From NCBI RefSeq assembly GCF_015277895.1, contig NZ_CP063815.1, positions 806,001-870,000 on the forward strand: 64,000 nucleotides of DNA, read 5' to 3'. The DNA is from Microbacterium abyssi. GTDB taxonomy: Bacteria > Actinomycetota > Actinomycetes > Actinomycetales > Microbacteriaceae. Below are positions 27,196-36,895 of the stretch, piece by piece. The position numbers and the translations under genes are program-made. Position 1 is the first letter of the stretch; each line of letters opens with the position of its first letter. The notes below the pieces were generated by a model that had not been told where the DNA came from, did no database searches, and saw nothing but the letters and a program-made list of their open reading frames with translations.

Positions 27196-28482
27196 GTGGC
27201 CCTCATTGTGCAGAAGTACGGCGGCTCGTCCGTCGCCGATGCCGAGAGCATCAAGCGCGTCGCCAAACGCATCGTCGATACCCGGCGCGCAGGGCACGAC
27301 GTCGTCGTCGCCGTGAGCGCGATGGGCGACACCACGGACGAGCTGCTCGATCTCGCGAACGAGGTCGCCCCCATCCCCGCTCCGCGCGAGATGGACATGC
27401 TGCTGAGCAGCGGGGAGCGCATCTCGATGGCGCTGCTGGCGATGGCGATCCACTCCATGGGCTTCGACGCACGCTCCTTCACCGGCAGCCAGGCGGGGAT
27501 GATCACCGACGATCACCACGGGTCAGCACGTATCGTCGACGTGACCCCGGTGCGACTGCGCGAGGCGCTCGACGAGGGCGCGATCGTGATCGTCGCGGGC
27601 TTCCAGGGCTTCAACCGCGACACCCGCGACATCACCACGCTCGGGCGCGGCGGCTCCGACACCACCGCCGTGGCGTTGGCAGCTGCGCTCAACGCCGACG
27701 TGTGCGAGATCTACAGCGATGTCGACGGCATCTTCACCGCCGACCCGCGCGTGATCCCGCGGGCGCAGAAGCTCGACCATGTCTCCAGCGAGGAGATGCT
27801 CGAGCTCGCGGCCAACGGCGCCAAGGTGCTGTACATCCGCGCCGTCGAGTTCGCGCGCCGGCATGGCGTGCTCATCCACGCTCGCTCGACGTTCTCGTCG
27901 AGCGAGGGCACCTACGTTCTGGGCGAGGGCATGAAGAACCCGCGCGAAGCTGAGGGAGAAGTCATGGAAGAACCGATCGTCGCCGGAGTCGCCACAGACA
28001 AGGGCCAGGCCAAGATCACCGTGGTCGGGGTGCCCGACGTGCCGGGCAAGGCCGCCGAGATCTTCAAGATCGTCGCGAAGTCCGGCGCGAACGTCGACAT
28101 GATCGTTCAGAACGTGTCGGCGGCCGCGACCGGTCGCGCGGACATCTCCTTCACTCTGCCCAAGGCGGACGCCTCGCCCGCACTCAAGGCGCTCGCCGCG
28201 GAGCAGGACGCCGTCGGCTTCGACAGTCTGATCCACGACGACCAGATCGGGAAGCTGTCGGTGGTCGGCGCGGGCATGCGCGTGCACTCCGGTGTCTCGG
28301 CGACCCTGTTCGAGGCGCTGTCGACCGCTGGCATCAACATCGAGATGATCTCGACCTCCGAGATCCGCATCTCCGTCGTGCTGCGCGACACCGATCTCGC
28401 CGACGCCGCCCGCATCGTGCACACGGCCTACGGCCTGGATGCCGACGACGACGCCGTCGTGCACGCCGGCACCGGCCGCTGA
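27196..28482 (+). CDS. lysC: aspartate kinase, alpha subunit
   Basis: The 428-aa protein phosphorylates aspartate, the first step toward lysine, threonine, methionine and diaminopimelate. Kinase motifs are [19 protein letters not shown] at the N-terminus and [17 protein letters not shown] with [16 protein letters not shown]. Two ACT domains follow (from about residue 262) and mediate lysine/threonine feedback. The start is GTG 27196, with GGGAG 5 nt upstream. An internal start for the separate beta subunit is present at 27964. Asd follows in the same direction, as in Corynebacterium. Confidence 0.95.
   Translation: MALIVQKYGGSSVADAESIKRVAKRIVDTRRAGHDVVVAVSAMGDTTDELLDLANEVAPIPAPREMDMLLSSGERISMALLAMAIHSMGFDARSFTGSQAGMITDDHHGSARIVDVTPVRLREALDEGAIVIVAGFQGFNRDTRDITTLGRGGSDTTAVALAAALNADVCEIYSDVDGIFTADPRVIPRAQKLDHVSSEEMLELAANGAKVLYIRAVEFARRHGVLIHARSTFSSSEGTYVLGEGMKNPREAEGEVMEEPIVAGVATDKGQAKITVVGVPDVPGKAAEIFKIVAKSGANVDMIVQNVSAAATGRADISFTLPKADASPALKALAAEQDAVGFDSLIHDDQIGKLSVVGAGMRVHSGVSATLFEALSTAGINIEMISTSEIRISVVLRDTDLADAARIVHTAYGLDADDDAVVHAGTGR
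27964..28482 (+). CDS. aspartate kinase, beta subunit from an internal start
   Basis: An ATG in the lysC frame follows AGGGAGAA by 3 nt and gives a 172-aa polypeptide beginning [17 protein letters not shown] and consisting of both ACT domains. Corynebacterium LysC is known to be an alpha2beta2 enzyme whose beta subunit starts at the corresponding internal MEE codon and has the same length. I infer the same arrangement here; it is not an independent gene. Confidence 0.7.
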   Translation: MEEPIVAGVATDKGQAKITVVGVPDVPGKAAEIFKIVAKSGANVDMIVQNVSAAATGRADISFTLPKADASPALKALAAEQDAVGFDSLIHDDQIGKLSVVGAGMRVHSGVSATLFEALSTAGINIEMISTSEIRISVVLRDTDLADAARIVHTAYGLDADDDAVVHAGTGR

Positions 28483-29706
<1,224 letters not shown>

Positions 29707-29778
29707 CGCTCGCCGCCTGACCTCCTGCGGGGTGAGGCGTCCGGAGGTCCCGATTCGGGGGGTCACCCGCGGGCGAAC

Positions 29779-29784
29779 TAGGAT
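29779..29784 (+). promoter_or_regulatory. -10 hexamer of mqo, leaderless arrangement
   Basis: TAGGAT, then 6 nt, then the GTG start at 29791. Confidence 0.55.
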
Positions 29785-29790
29785 GGACTG

Positions 29791-31263
29791 GTGACTGAAT
29801 CCGTCGACGTCGTCCTCATCGGTGGTGGCATCATGAGCGCCACACTGGGCACTCTGCTGCACGAACTGCAGCCGGACTGGAAGATCGTCGCCTTCGAGCG
29901 ACTGTCCGATGTGGCCCAGGAAAGCTCGAACCCGTGGAACAACGCGGGCACCGGCCACGCGGCCCTCTGCGAGCTCAACTACATGCCGAACAATGGCGAC
30001 GGACCGCTGGACCCGGCCAAGGCGATCTCGATCAACGAGCAGTTCCAGCAGAGCCGCCAGTTCTGGTCGTCGCTCGTGGAGAAGGGCGTGCTCGACGCGC
30101 CCTCGACCTTCATCAACGCCACGCCGCACATGACGTTCGTGCGCGGTGAGAAGGACGTCGCCTACCTCAGGAACCGCTACGAGGTGCTCAAGGAGCAGCC
30201 GCTGTTCGAGGGCATCGAGTTCAGCGACGATTCCCGCGTCATCAACCAGTGGGCGCCGCTGCTCATGCAGAAGCGCCGCAAGGGCGAGCCGTTCGCCGCC
30301 ACGCGCGTGCCTGCGGGCACCGACGTCGACTTCGGCGCGCTCACTCACCAGCTCTTCGACCACCTGCGGGATGCCGGCACTCAGGTGCTCACGAACCACG
30401 AGGTCCGTTCGCTCAAGAAGCAGAAGGACGGCAGCTGGAACATCAAGTACCGGAACGCCCTCGGCCACACGCCGGGGCGCCTGAACGCGAAGTTCGTGTT
30501 CGTCGGTGCCGGCGGCTGGGCCCTGAAGCTGCTGCAGCGCTCCGGCATCCCGGAGATCAAGGGCTACGGCGTTTTCCCGATCGGCGGTCAGTTCCTGAAG
30601 ACCACCAATCCGGCGGTCGTCTCCCAGCACAAGGCGAAGGTCTACTCGCAGGCATCCGTCGGAGCCCCCCCGATGTCGGTGCCGCACCTGGACACCCGCG
30701 TCGTCGACGGTGAGGCATCCCTGCTGTTCGGTCCGTTCGCGACCTTCAGCCCGAAGTTCCTCAAGAACGGGTCGATCCTCGACATCGTCTCGCAGGTGCG
30801 CACACACAACCTGTGGCCCATGCTGCGGGTCGCGTTCGCGAACCCGGACCTCATCACCTACCTCCTCGGCGAGCTGACCAAGACGCACCGCAAGAAGGTC
30901 GACAGCCTGCGGATCTTCATGCCGACCGCGAAGGACGAGGACTGGACGCTGATCCAGGCCGGACAGCGCGCGCAGGTCATGAAGAAGGACCCGAAGAAGG
31001 GCGGCGTGCTGCAGTTCGGCACCGAGGTCGTCTCGGCGGCAGACGGTTCGATCGCGGGGCTGCTCGGGGCTTCTCCCGGCGCTTCGACGGCCGTGCCGAT
31101 CATGCTCCAACTGCTCAAGAGCTGCTTCCCCGAGCAGTACGGCGCGTGGGAGCCCGCGTTGCGCCAGCTCATCCCGACGTACGGTCAGACGCTGAACGAC
31201 GACCCGGCCGCAGCCGACGAGTCGATGTCGGCGACCGCCGACGCCCTGAACATCGCGAAGTGA
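29791..31263 (+). CDS. mqo: malate:quinone oxidoreductase
   Basis: The 490-aa protein is a membrane-associated FAD enzyme that oxidises malate to oxaloacetate and passes electrons to quinone. The FAD-binding N-terminus is VVLIGGGIMSATLGTLLHEL, followed by the family signature ESSNPWNNAGTGHAALCELN. The C-terminal FAD contact is LLGASPGASTAVPIMLQLL. The length is typical for Mqo. Tdk follows after 9 nt, but the two have no obvious functional link. Confidence 0.95.
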   Translation: MTESVDVVLIGGGIMSATLGTLLHELQPDWKIVAFERLSDVAQESSNPWNNAGTGHAALCELNYMPNNGDGPLDPAKAISINEQFQQSRQFWSSLVEKGVLDAPSTFINATPHMTFVRGEKDVAYLRNRYEVLKEQPLFEGIEFSDDSRVINQWAPLLMQKRRKGEPFAATRVPAGTDVDFGALTHQLFDHLRDAGTQVLTNHEVRSLKKQKDGSWNIKYRNALGHTPGRLNAKFVFVGAGGWALKLLQRSGIPEIKGYGVFPIGGQFLKTTNPAVVSQHKAKVYSQASVGAPPMSVPHLDTRVVDGEASLLFGPFATFSPKFLKNGSILDIVSQVRTHNLWPMLRVAFANPDLITYLLGELTKTHRKKVDSLRIFMPTAKDEDWTLIQAGQRAQVMKKDPKKGGVLQFGTEVVSAADGSIAGLLGASPGASTAVPIMLQLLKSCFPEQYGAWEPALRQLIPTYGQTLNDDPAAADESMSATADALNIAK

Positions 31264-31272
31264 CCGGGCGCC

Positions 31273-31926
31273 GTGGCGAAGCTGTACTTCCGCTACGGGG
31301 CGATGAACTCCGGCAAATCCACCGCGCTGCTGCAGGTCGCGTACAACTATGAGGAGCGCGGCCAGCAAGTGCTGCTGGCCAAGCCCGAGATCGACACGAA
31401 GGGCGCCGCGCAGGTCGAGAGCCGCCTGGGCATGACCCGCCAGGTCGACTTCCTGATCCCCGCCGACGGGGACGTGCGCGCACTGTTCCGGCACGAACGC
31501 GAACGGCTGCGGCAGCGCAGCACCGAGGGGCTGATCCCGGCCGACCCGGCCGACGTCGCCTGCCTGCTGGTCGACGAGGCGCAGTTCCTCACCGCGGAGC
31601 AGGTGGACGATCTGTTCCGCATCGCGGTGGAGGACGGCATCCCGGTGATGGCCTACGGGATCCGCAACGACTTCCTCACGCACGCGTTCCCGGGCTCTGC
31701 GCGCCTGCTGGCGATCGCGCACTCGCTGGAGGAGATGAAGACCATCTGCCGCTGCGGGCGCAAGGCGGTCTTCAACGGCCGCGTCGTCGGCGGAACGTTC
31801 GTCTTCGACGGTGATCAGGTCGCGATCGACGAGGCAGCTACCGGGGGCGCCGCCACCGACGTCGTCACCTATGAATCGCTGTGCGGGCACTGCTACCTCG
31901 AGGAGTCCGCCGGGCGGCTCGGCTGA
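31273..31926 (+). CDS. tdk: thymidine kinase
   Basis: The 217-aa type II thymidine kinase phosphorylates thymidine for nucleotide salvage. Walker A is GAMNSGKSTALLQVAYNYEE and the Walker B-like motif is CLLVDEAQFLTAEQV. A zinc site uses CRCGRKAVF and the terminal CGHCY. The lasso-loop region is VTYESLC. The GTG start is 9 nt after mqo. A large inverted repeat follows the stop codon. Confidence 0.95.
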   Translation: MAKLYFRYGAMNSGKSTALLQVAYNYEERGQQVLLAKPEIDTKGAAQVESRLGMTRQVDFLIPADGDVRALFRHERERLRQRSTEGLIPADPADVACLLVDEAQFLTAEQVDDLFRIAVEDGIPVMAYGIRNDFLTHAFPGSARLLAIAHSLEEMKTICRCGRKAVFNGRVVGGTFVFDGDQVAIDEAATGGAATDVVTYESLCGHCYLEESAGRLG

Positions 31927-31940
31927 GCCCGCATCGGGAG

Positions 31941-32063
31941 AGGCTTCGACTCGTCGCTGCGCCCCTCGCTCACCCCGTTTCGACTTCGGGGCTGCGCCCC
32001 TCCGCTCAACGCCCCGCGGGACCGGGCACCGGGTCGTTGAGCGAGCGGAGCGAGTCGAAGCCT
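31941..32063. repeat. 123-bp inverted repeat between tdk and the FadR-type regulator
   Basis: The outer arms AGGCTTCGACTCG and CGAGTCGAAGCCT are perfect complements, and inside them CGCTCA and TGAGCG words continue the pairing. The right arm contains GTCGTTGAGCGAGCGGAGCG, the same core as the repeats at 22187 and 48821. Nothing in it looks translated. Confidence 0.75.
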
Positions 32064-32076
32064 GGACCCTCCCGAC

Positions 32077-32119
32077 TTTGCGTGGTCTGACCACACGCGC
32101 TATTCTGTGGTCAGACCAC
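32077..32119 (+). promoter_or_regulatory. promoter with two FadR/LldR-type operators
   Basis: Two near-identical palindromes, GTGGTCTGACCAC (32082-32094) and GTGGTCAGACCAC (32107-32119), flank the -10 box TATTCT (32101-32106). TTTGCG (32077-32082) could be the -35 box with 18-nt spacing. TGGTNNNACCA is the recognised core of FadR-subfamily GntR operators. The first site lies between -35 and -10 and the second just downstream, next to the GGAGGAG ribosome-binding site, so binding should repress the regulator and lldD. Confidence 0.8.
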
Positions 32120-32129
32120 AGGAGGAGCA

Positions 32130-32837
32130 ATGGCGGAGCGCGCCTGGCAACTGGTGCTCGAGCAGGTCGAGAGCGACCTCCTCGACGGCCGTCTCGGCCC
32201 CGGTGATCGCCTGCCGTCCGAGCGCGAACTCTCGGCGGACCTCGGCGTCGGTCGCTCCAGCGTCCGCGAGGCGTTCCGTGTCCTCGAGGTGATGGGGCTG
32301 ATCCGCACCGCGACCGGCTCGGGCCCCACGTCAGGAGCGATCGTGATCGCCACGCCGACGGGAGGCCTCTCGGCTCTCATGCGGCTGCAGGTGGCTGCAC
32401 AGGGCTTCCCGCTGGCGGATGTCGTGCAGACCCGACTCGTGCTGGAGGACGCCGTGGCGACATCCCTCGCCTCCAGCCGCACCCGCGACACAGCCGACGC
32501 GCACCGCATCCTCGATGCCATGGATGCCGACGACCTCACCGCCGCGGAATTCCTCGCCCTCGACGCACAGCTGCACCTCGCTCTGGCCGAGTCGAGCGGC
32601 AACACGGTGATCGCCGCCATGATGGCGGGGCTGCGCACCGCCATCGAGTCCTATGTGCTCACAGGCTCCCAGCAGATCCGCGACTGGGATGCCATGACTT
32701 CACGACTGCGCGCGGAACACCGCGCGATCGTCACCGCCATCGACGCGGGCGATGCGGATGCCGCTCGCACCCGCGTCCGCGAACACATCACCGGCTATTA
32801 CACCGCCGCCGGGCTGACGCCCGGCGCTGAAGACTGA
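32130..32837 (+). CDS. GntR/FadR-family regulator of lactate utilisation (LldR-like)
   Basis: The 235-aa protein has an N-terminal winged helix-turn-helix ([20 protein letters not shown], then [14 protein letters not shown]) and a C-terminal all-helical FCD ligand domain with conserved Asp/His positions ([32 protein letters not shown]). It precedes lldD by 10 nt, and two matching operators lie directly upstream, so it probably represses its own operon and is released by lactate. Ligand identity is inferred only from the neighbour. Confidence 0.88.
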   Translation: MAERAWQLVLEQVESDLLDGRLGPGDRLPSERELSADLGVGRSSVREAFRVLEVMGLIRTATGSGPTSGAIVIATPTGGLSALMRLQVAAQGFPLADVVQTRLVLEDAVATSLASSRTRDTADAHRILDAMDADDLTAAEFLALDAQLHLALAESSGNTVIAAMMAGLRTAIESYVLTGSQQIRDWDAMTSRLRAEHRAIVTAIDAGDADAARTRVREHITGYYTAAGLTPGAED

Positions 32838-32847
32838 AGGAAACGCC

Positions 32848-34107
32848 ATGGTCCAGCGCCAACTGCCCAACCCCGTCGAGCTTCTCGAGCTGATGAAGTT
32901 CAAGAAGCCCGAACTCGACGGCCGCAAGCGCCGCCTCGAAAGCGCGCTCACGATCGCCGACCTACGACTGATCGCGAAGCGACGCACGCCGAAGGCCGCC
33001 TTCGACTACACCGACGGCTCGGCGGAGGGCGAGATCTCGCTCACCCGCGCGCGGCAGGCGTTCGAGGACGTCGAATTCCATCCCGGCATCCTCAAGCCGG
33101 CACCCGACGTCGACACCTCGGTCGACATCCTCGGAGGACCCAGCGCCCTTCCTTTCGGCATCGCGCCGACCGGGTTCACGCGCCTCATGCAGACCGAGGG
33201 TGAGATCGCCGGCGCCGGCGCTGCGGCGGCCGCCGGCATCCCGTTCACGCTGTCCACCCTCGGAACGACCTCCATCGAGGGAGTGAAGGCGGCCAACCCC
33301 GACGGACGCAACTGGTTCCAGCTGTACGTCATGCGCGATCGGGAGATCTCCTACGAGCTCACCCGTCGTGCTGCCGCGGCCGGCTTCGACACGCTGCACT
33401 TCACCGTCGACACTCCGGTTGCCGGCGCCCGTCTGCGGGACAAGCGCAACGGGTTCAGCATCCCGCCGCAGCTGACGCTGGGCACGATCATCAACGCGAT
33501 CCCGCGCCCGTGGTGGTGGTTCGACTTCCTCACGACGCCGAAGCTCGAGTTCGCCTCGCTCAGCACCACCGGCGGCACCGTCGGCGAGCTGCTGGATGCC
33601 GCGATGGATCCCACGATCAGCTACGAGGACCTCGCCGTCATCCGGGACCTGTGGCCAGGCAAGATCGTCATCAAGGGCGTCCAGAACGTCGAGGACTCGT
33701 TGCGCCTGCGTGATGCGGGCGTCGACGGCATCGTGCTGTCGAACCACGGCGGTCGCCAGCTGGATCGCGCGCCGGTCCCGTTCCACCTGCTGCCGAGCGT
33801 GCGCAAGGCGGTCGGCGACGACTTCACGGTGATGGTCGACACCGGCATCATGAACGGCGCCGACATCGTGGCGTCCGTGGCGCTCGGCGCCGACTTCACG
33901 CTCATCGGCCGCGCTTACCTGTACGGCCTGATGGCGGGAGGCCGGCAGGGCGTCGACCGCACCATCGCGATCCTGCGCACCGAGATCGAGCGCACCATGC
34001 GTCTGCTCGGCGTCGCGTCGCTCGAGGAGCTCACCCCGGCGCACGTCACGCAGCTCGCGCGCCTGGTGCCCGTGACTCGGGATGCCGCGGAGGTCGCCGC
34101 GCGCTGA
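32848..34107 (+). CDS. lldD: L-lactate dehydrogenase (quinone), FMN-dependent
   Basis: The 419-aa protein belongs to the FMN-dependent alpha-hydroxy acid dehydrogenases. Visible features are [18 protein letters not shown] at the N-terminus, [18 protein letters not shown], and the substrate/FMN contacts [12 protein letters not shown] and [20 protein letters not shown]. The catalytic histidine block is [16 protein letters not shown], followed by [14 protein letters not shown]. The length matches actinobacterial LldD. With the upstream regulator it forms a two-gene lactate operon; no permease is adjacent. MftD-type or glycolate enzymes are less likely alternatives. Confidence 0.9.
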   Translation: MVQRQLPNPVELLELMKFKKPELDGRKRRLESALTIADLRLIAKRRTPKAAFDYTDGSAEGEISLTRARQAFEDVEFHPGILKPAPDVDTSVDILGGPSALPFGIAPTGFTRLMQTEGEIAGAGAAAAAGIPFTLSTLGTTSIEGVKAANPDGRNWFQLYVMRDREISYELTRRAAAAGFDTLHFTVDTPVAGARLRDKRNGFSIPPQLTLGTIINAIPRPWWWFDFLTTPKLEFASLSTTGGTVGELLDAAMDPTISYEDLAVIRDLWPGKIVIKGVQNVEDSLRLRDAGVDGIVLSNHGGRQLDRAPVPFHLLPSVRKAVGDDFTVMVDTGIMNGADIVASVALGADFTLIGRAYLYGLMAGGRQGVDRTIAILRTEIERTMRLLGVASLEELTPAHVTQLARLVPVTRDAAEVAAR

Positions 34108-34138
34108 GTGCTCAGGTGCGCGTGATGGGGCGTGTCGC

Positions 34139-34972
34139 TCAGAGCGACACGCGCTCCCGCGGGACCCACGGGATGATCATCGACGTCGTGCGACGATACC
34201 GGGCGTACTCCGGGTAGCGGGATGCCGAGATCGACTCGGTGAACATCGTCGAGCCGATGAACAGCGCGGTCAGCAGCAGAGGGCCGACGATCGTCCAGTT
34301 CAGAGCGCCTCCGACGAACCCGAGACCGGACGCGACGGCCGCCGCCGCACCGATCGCGTAGAACACCCACCACTGCGCCTGCTCGAAGAAGAAGTTCGGG
34401 TGCCGGCTGTATCGGAACAGCCCTGTGGTGAGGAAACCGGGAGCGAGAGCGCCGCCGGCGGCCCTCTTGCGGCGGTGGAAGTCCCACTGCTGCTGATCGG
34501 CGATCGTCTCTCCTGTGAGCAGGGCGAGGAAGACGACCGCGAACAGCGCGTCCCACGCGGTGAGAGGCGCCGCGTGCATCAGCGCCACGTGCGCCGGAAG
34601 GGTGATGAGCACGAGCAGAGTCATCTGGAGCCCGACGATGAACAGCAGATTCAAGACCTGGAACTGCAAGGGGTGCAGGCGGGCGCGCAGGATCGCCCAG
34701 CGGTAGTCCTCCGTGCCGGTGTAGCCGCCCTTGCGTGCGAAATTGAACGTCAGGCGCGCGCCCCACGCCGTTGCAAGCAGCGCCATCATCACCAGGCGCG
34801 CGGCATCGAGGCCCGATGCCAGTGCGGCGCCGGCGAAGATCCACGCGTAGACGACCGGCACGATGGACCATGCCCGGTCGACCCACGAGGTGTCGCGCGT
34901 GAGGAGCGAGAGCACCCAGCAGGCGCCGCTGACGACGGCCGCGACGACGACGATGAGCGTCAGTGGTTCCAT
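34139..34972 (-). CDS. DUF1295 membrane protein (steroid 5-alpha-reductase-like)
   Basis: The 277-aa protein has about seven membrane helices. The C-terminal DUF1295 signature includes FRYSRHPNFFFEQAQWWVFY and FTESISASRYPEYARYRRTT, as in steroid 5-alpha-reductase-like and isoprenylcysteine methyltransferase-like proteins. The function is unknown in bacteria. The start ATG is 10 nt downstream of the HAD phosphatase stop codon. TAACAT lies 6 nt before the ATG, inside a perfect 8-bp palindrome. Confidence 0.85.
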   Translation of the reverse strand: MEPLTLIVVVAAVVSGACWVLSLLTRDTSWVDRAWSIVPVVYAWIFAGAALASGLDAARLVMMALLATAWGARLTFNFARKGGYTGTEDYRWAILRARLHPLQFQVLNLLFIVGLQMTLLVLITLPAHVALMHAAPLTAWDALFAVVFLALLTGETIADQQQWDFHRRKRAAGGALAPGFLTTGLFRYSRHPNFFFEQAQWWVFYAIGAAAAVASGLGFVGGALNWTIVGPLLLTALFIGSTMFTESISASRYPEYARYRRTTSMIIPWVPRERVSL

Positions 34973-34991
34973 GCCGTCATGTTATGACGGC
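34973..34991. promoter_or_regulatory. palindrome overlapping the DUF1295 promoter
   Basis: GCCGTCAT and ATGACGGC are perfect 8-bp arms around GTT, directly against the DUF1295 start codon. The minus-strand -10 candidate TAACAT (34979-34984) lies inside. It could be an operator or an RNA hairpin at the end of the upstream HAD gene. Confidence 0.35.
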
Positions 34992-35764
34992 CGGGACTCC
35001 ATCTGCGGCTGAAGCGTCGGAAGCAGTGCGTCGAGCTCGTCGGCGGTGCCCTCCCAGCCGGTCACCGCGACCGAATGGACCCCGAGCGCCAGCACAGGGT
35101 AGTCGTTTCCGCCTTCGTCGAGCCGGTCACCGTAGAACAGCATTTCCTCGAGGGGAATGCCGGTGTGCTGGGCGAGTGCCTTCATGCCGTAGGCCTTGTC
35201 GATGCCGGCGCGGGTGATGTCGATCGACGTCGAGCCGCCGGCGCGCACCTCCAGGCCCGGTAGCCGAGCGGCGACGGCGTCACGCAGGTGCAGGCGCTTC
35301 TCTCCGGTCGGATCCCAGGCGTGCTTCGCGTCGCCCGGTGCCTTCTGCCCGAGTGCCGAGAACGTGATCTGCGAGCCGCGATCCTCGAGGATGTCGCCCC
35401 AGGGGCTCCGCTCCCAGAGGCCGAGGCGCTCGGCCTCCTCGCGCAGCGCCTGGAGGGCAGAGGTCTTCTCGGCATCCGACAGATCGTGTGCGTAGACGGC
35501 AACGAAGTCCTCGCCGTCATGGCGCAGATACCGAGTGCCACAGGTCGGCAACAGGTGCAGGCGCGCGAGCTCAGCAGTATCCGCATCACCGAGCTGGGCG
35601 ACCACCTGAGAACGGAACTGCGCCTCGTTGCCACCGGAGATTATGGCGACCTCGACGACGCGCAGCAGCGCGCGCAGCTGCGCCGCGATGCGCGGATCGA
35701 TCGCACTCTTGGACGCGGCAAGAGTGTCATCCAGGTCGAAGGCGACCAGACGCGGTGAAGTCAT
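34982..35764 (-). CDS. HAD-superfamily hydrolase (type IIB, phosphomannomutase-like)
   Basis: The 260-aa protein has HAD motif I VAFDLDDTLAASKSAID, motif II AIISGGNEAQF, and a C2B-type cap in the middle. Motif IV is MLFYGDRLDEGGNDYPVLA. This layout fits the eukaryotic-phosphomannomutase-like and Cof-like sugar phosphatases. The ATG at 35764 has GGAGA upstream; longer reading upstream would run through a terminator hairpin and tRNA-Pro and is rejected. The substrate is unknown. Confidence 0.82.
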   Translation of the reverse strand: MTSPRLVAFDLDDTLAASKSAIDPRIAAQLRALLRVVEVAIISGGNEAQFRSQVVAQLGDADTAELARLHLLPTCGTRYLRHDGEDFVAVYAHDLSDAEKTSALQALREEAERLGLWERSPWGDILEDRGSQITFSALGQKAPGDAKHAWDPTGEKRLHLRDAVAARLPGLEVRAGGSTSIDITRAGIDKAYGMKALAQHTGIPLEEMLFYGDRLDEGGNDYPVLALGVHSVAVTGWEGTADELDALLPTLQPQMESRPS

Positions 35765-35780
35765 GATGTCTCCAGGATAT

Positions 35781-35810
35781 GGAAGAAGGCCGCCCCGGAG
35801 GGCGACCTTC
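35781..35810 (-). terminator. hairpin terminator after tRNA-Pro
   Basis: On the minus strand, GAAGGTCGCC pairs with GGGCGGCCTTC around a short loop, followed by TTCC. It begins 10 nt beyond the tRNA-Pro 3' end. Confidence 0.55.
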
Positions 35811-35819
35811 CTGCAACTG

Positions 35820-35893
<74 letters not shown>

Positions 35894-35953
35894 TTGCAAC
35901 CGTTCGAGTCTACATCGAATCGTGTGCCGCACCGAATCGAGCGCCGGCGACGG

Positions 35954-36895
35954 TCACGCGGGCGTGTCCTTGGCCGTGAGCGTCAGCAGCGTCGCTTCGG
36001 GACGGCACGCGAAACGCACGGGCGCGTAGATCGAATGACCGCAGCCGGCGCTGACGTTCAGCGGGATGCTGCGTTCCCCTTGCGTCCACGTGCTGAGGCC
36101 CTTGGCCTGCTTCAGCGGGATATCGCAGTTCGCGACGATGGTGCCGTAGAACGGCAGACACACCTGCCCGCCGTGCGTGTGGCCGCCGAAGATCGCCTGT
36201 GCGCCGAGGTCGGTGAACGTGTTCAGTACCCGCTGGTACGGCGCGTGCGTCACGCCGAGCAGGGGAGTGGCGGCATCCCGCGCACCCAGCCGGGCGATGG
36301 CATCCGGGAGGACGTCCAGGTCGTCCCAGTCGCGATGCGCATCGTTCACGCCGAAGAGGTCGATGTCCCTGTCGCCGACGCGGACGCGTGCGGCGGAATT
36401 GTTGAGGTCGGCCCAGCCGAGCTCTTCGCCGAGGAAGGCATCGAGGCCGGCGGTGTCGAGGTTCTCAGGCTTCACATGCCGCTTCGAGGGGCCGGCGAAG
36501 TAGCGCAGCGGGTTGCGAGGAGTGGGGCCGTGCACATCGTTGGACCCGTGCACGAACACGCCAGGGGTGCCGGCGAACGGCTCGAACGCCCTGCGGACGC
36601 CGTCGAGACCGTCGCGGTGGCCGAGATTGTCGCCGGTGTTGACGATGAGGTCGGGCTCGAGATCGGCGAGGGACGCCAGCCACTCCTGCTTGCGGCGCTG
36701 CCACGGTGTCATGTGCGCATCGGAGATGTGCAGAACGCGGAGCGGAGCGGAACCCGCGGGGAGGGCCGAGGCCGTCGCCTCACGAACCGTGAACAGGTAC
36801 CGCTCGATGCCGATGCCCCACACCGCGCACGCCGCGCCGACGGCCCCCACCGCGCCGAGCGCGATGAGGACCGGACGGGCGGAGCCCCTGCTCAA
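35954..36895 (-). CDS. membrane-anchored metallophosphoesterase
   Basis: The 313-aa protein starts with a membrane helix (residues about 7-30) followed by a calcineurin-like phosphoesterase domain. Metal-site motifs are [40 protein letters not shown] (variant of GNHD), [12 protein letters not shown] and [14 protein letters not shown]. YkuE-like enzymes with this anchor are its closest type. The TTG start overlaps the TGA of the penicillin-binding protein gene (TTGA), which gives coupling and avoids an implausible run of arginines in longer reading frames. Confidence 0.85.
   Translation of the reverse strand: MSRGSARPVLIALGAVGAVGAACAVWGIGIERYLFTVREATASALPAGSAPLRVLHISDAHMTPWQRRKQEWLASLADLEPDLIVNTGDNLGHRDGLDGVRRAFEPFAGTPGVFVHGSNDVHGPTPRNPLRYFAGPSKRHVKPENLDTAGLDAFLGEELGWADLNNSAARVRVGDRDIDLFGVNDAHRDWDDLDVLPDAIARLGARDAATPLLGVTHAPYQRVLNTFTDLGAQAIFGGHTHGGQVCLPFYGTIVANCDIPLKQAKGLSTWTQGERSIPLNVSAGCGHSIYAPVRFACRPEATLLTLTAKDTPA

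Noticed and set aside
30000..33000. Prophage or genomic island signature around the tRNA and repeat regions.
   Set aside because: Composition, codon use and gene functions are housekeeping throughout, and there is no integrase, attachment-site duplication or phage gene.
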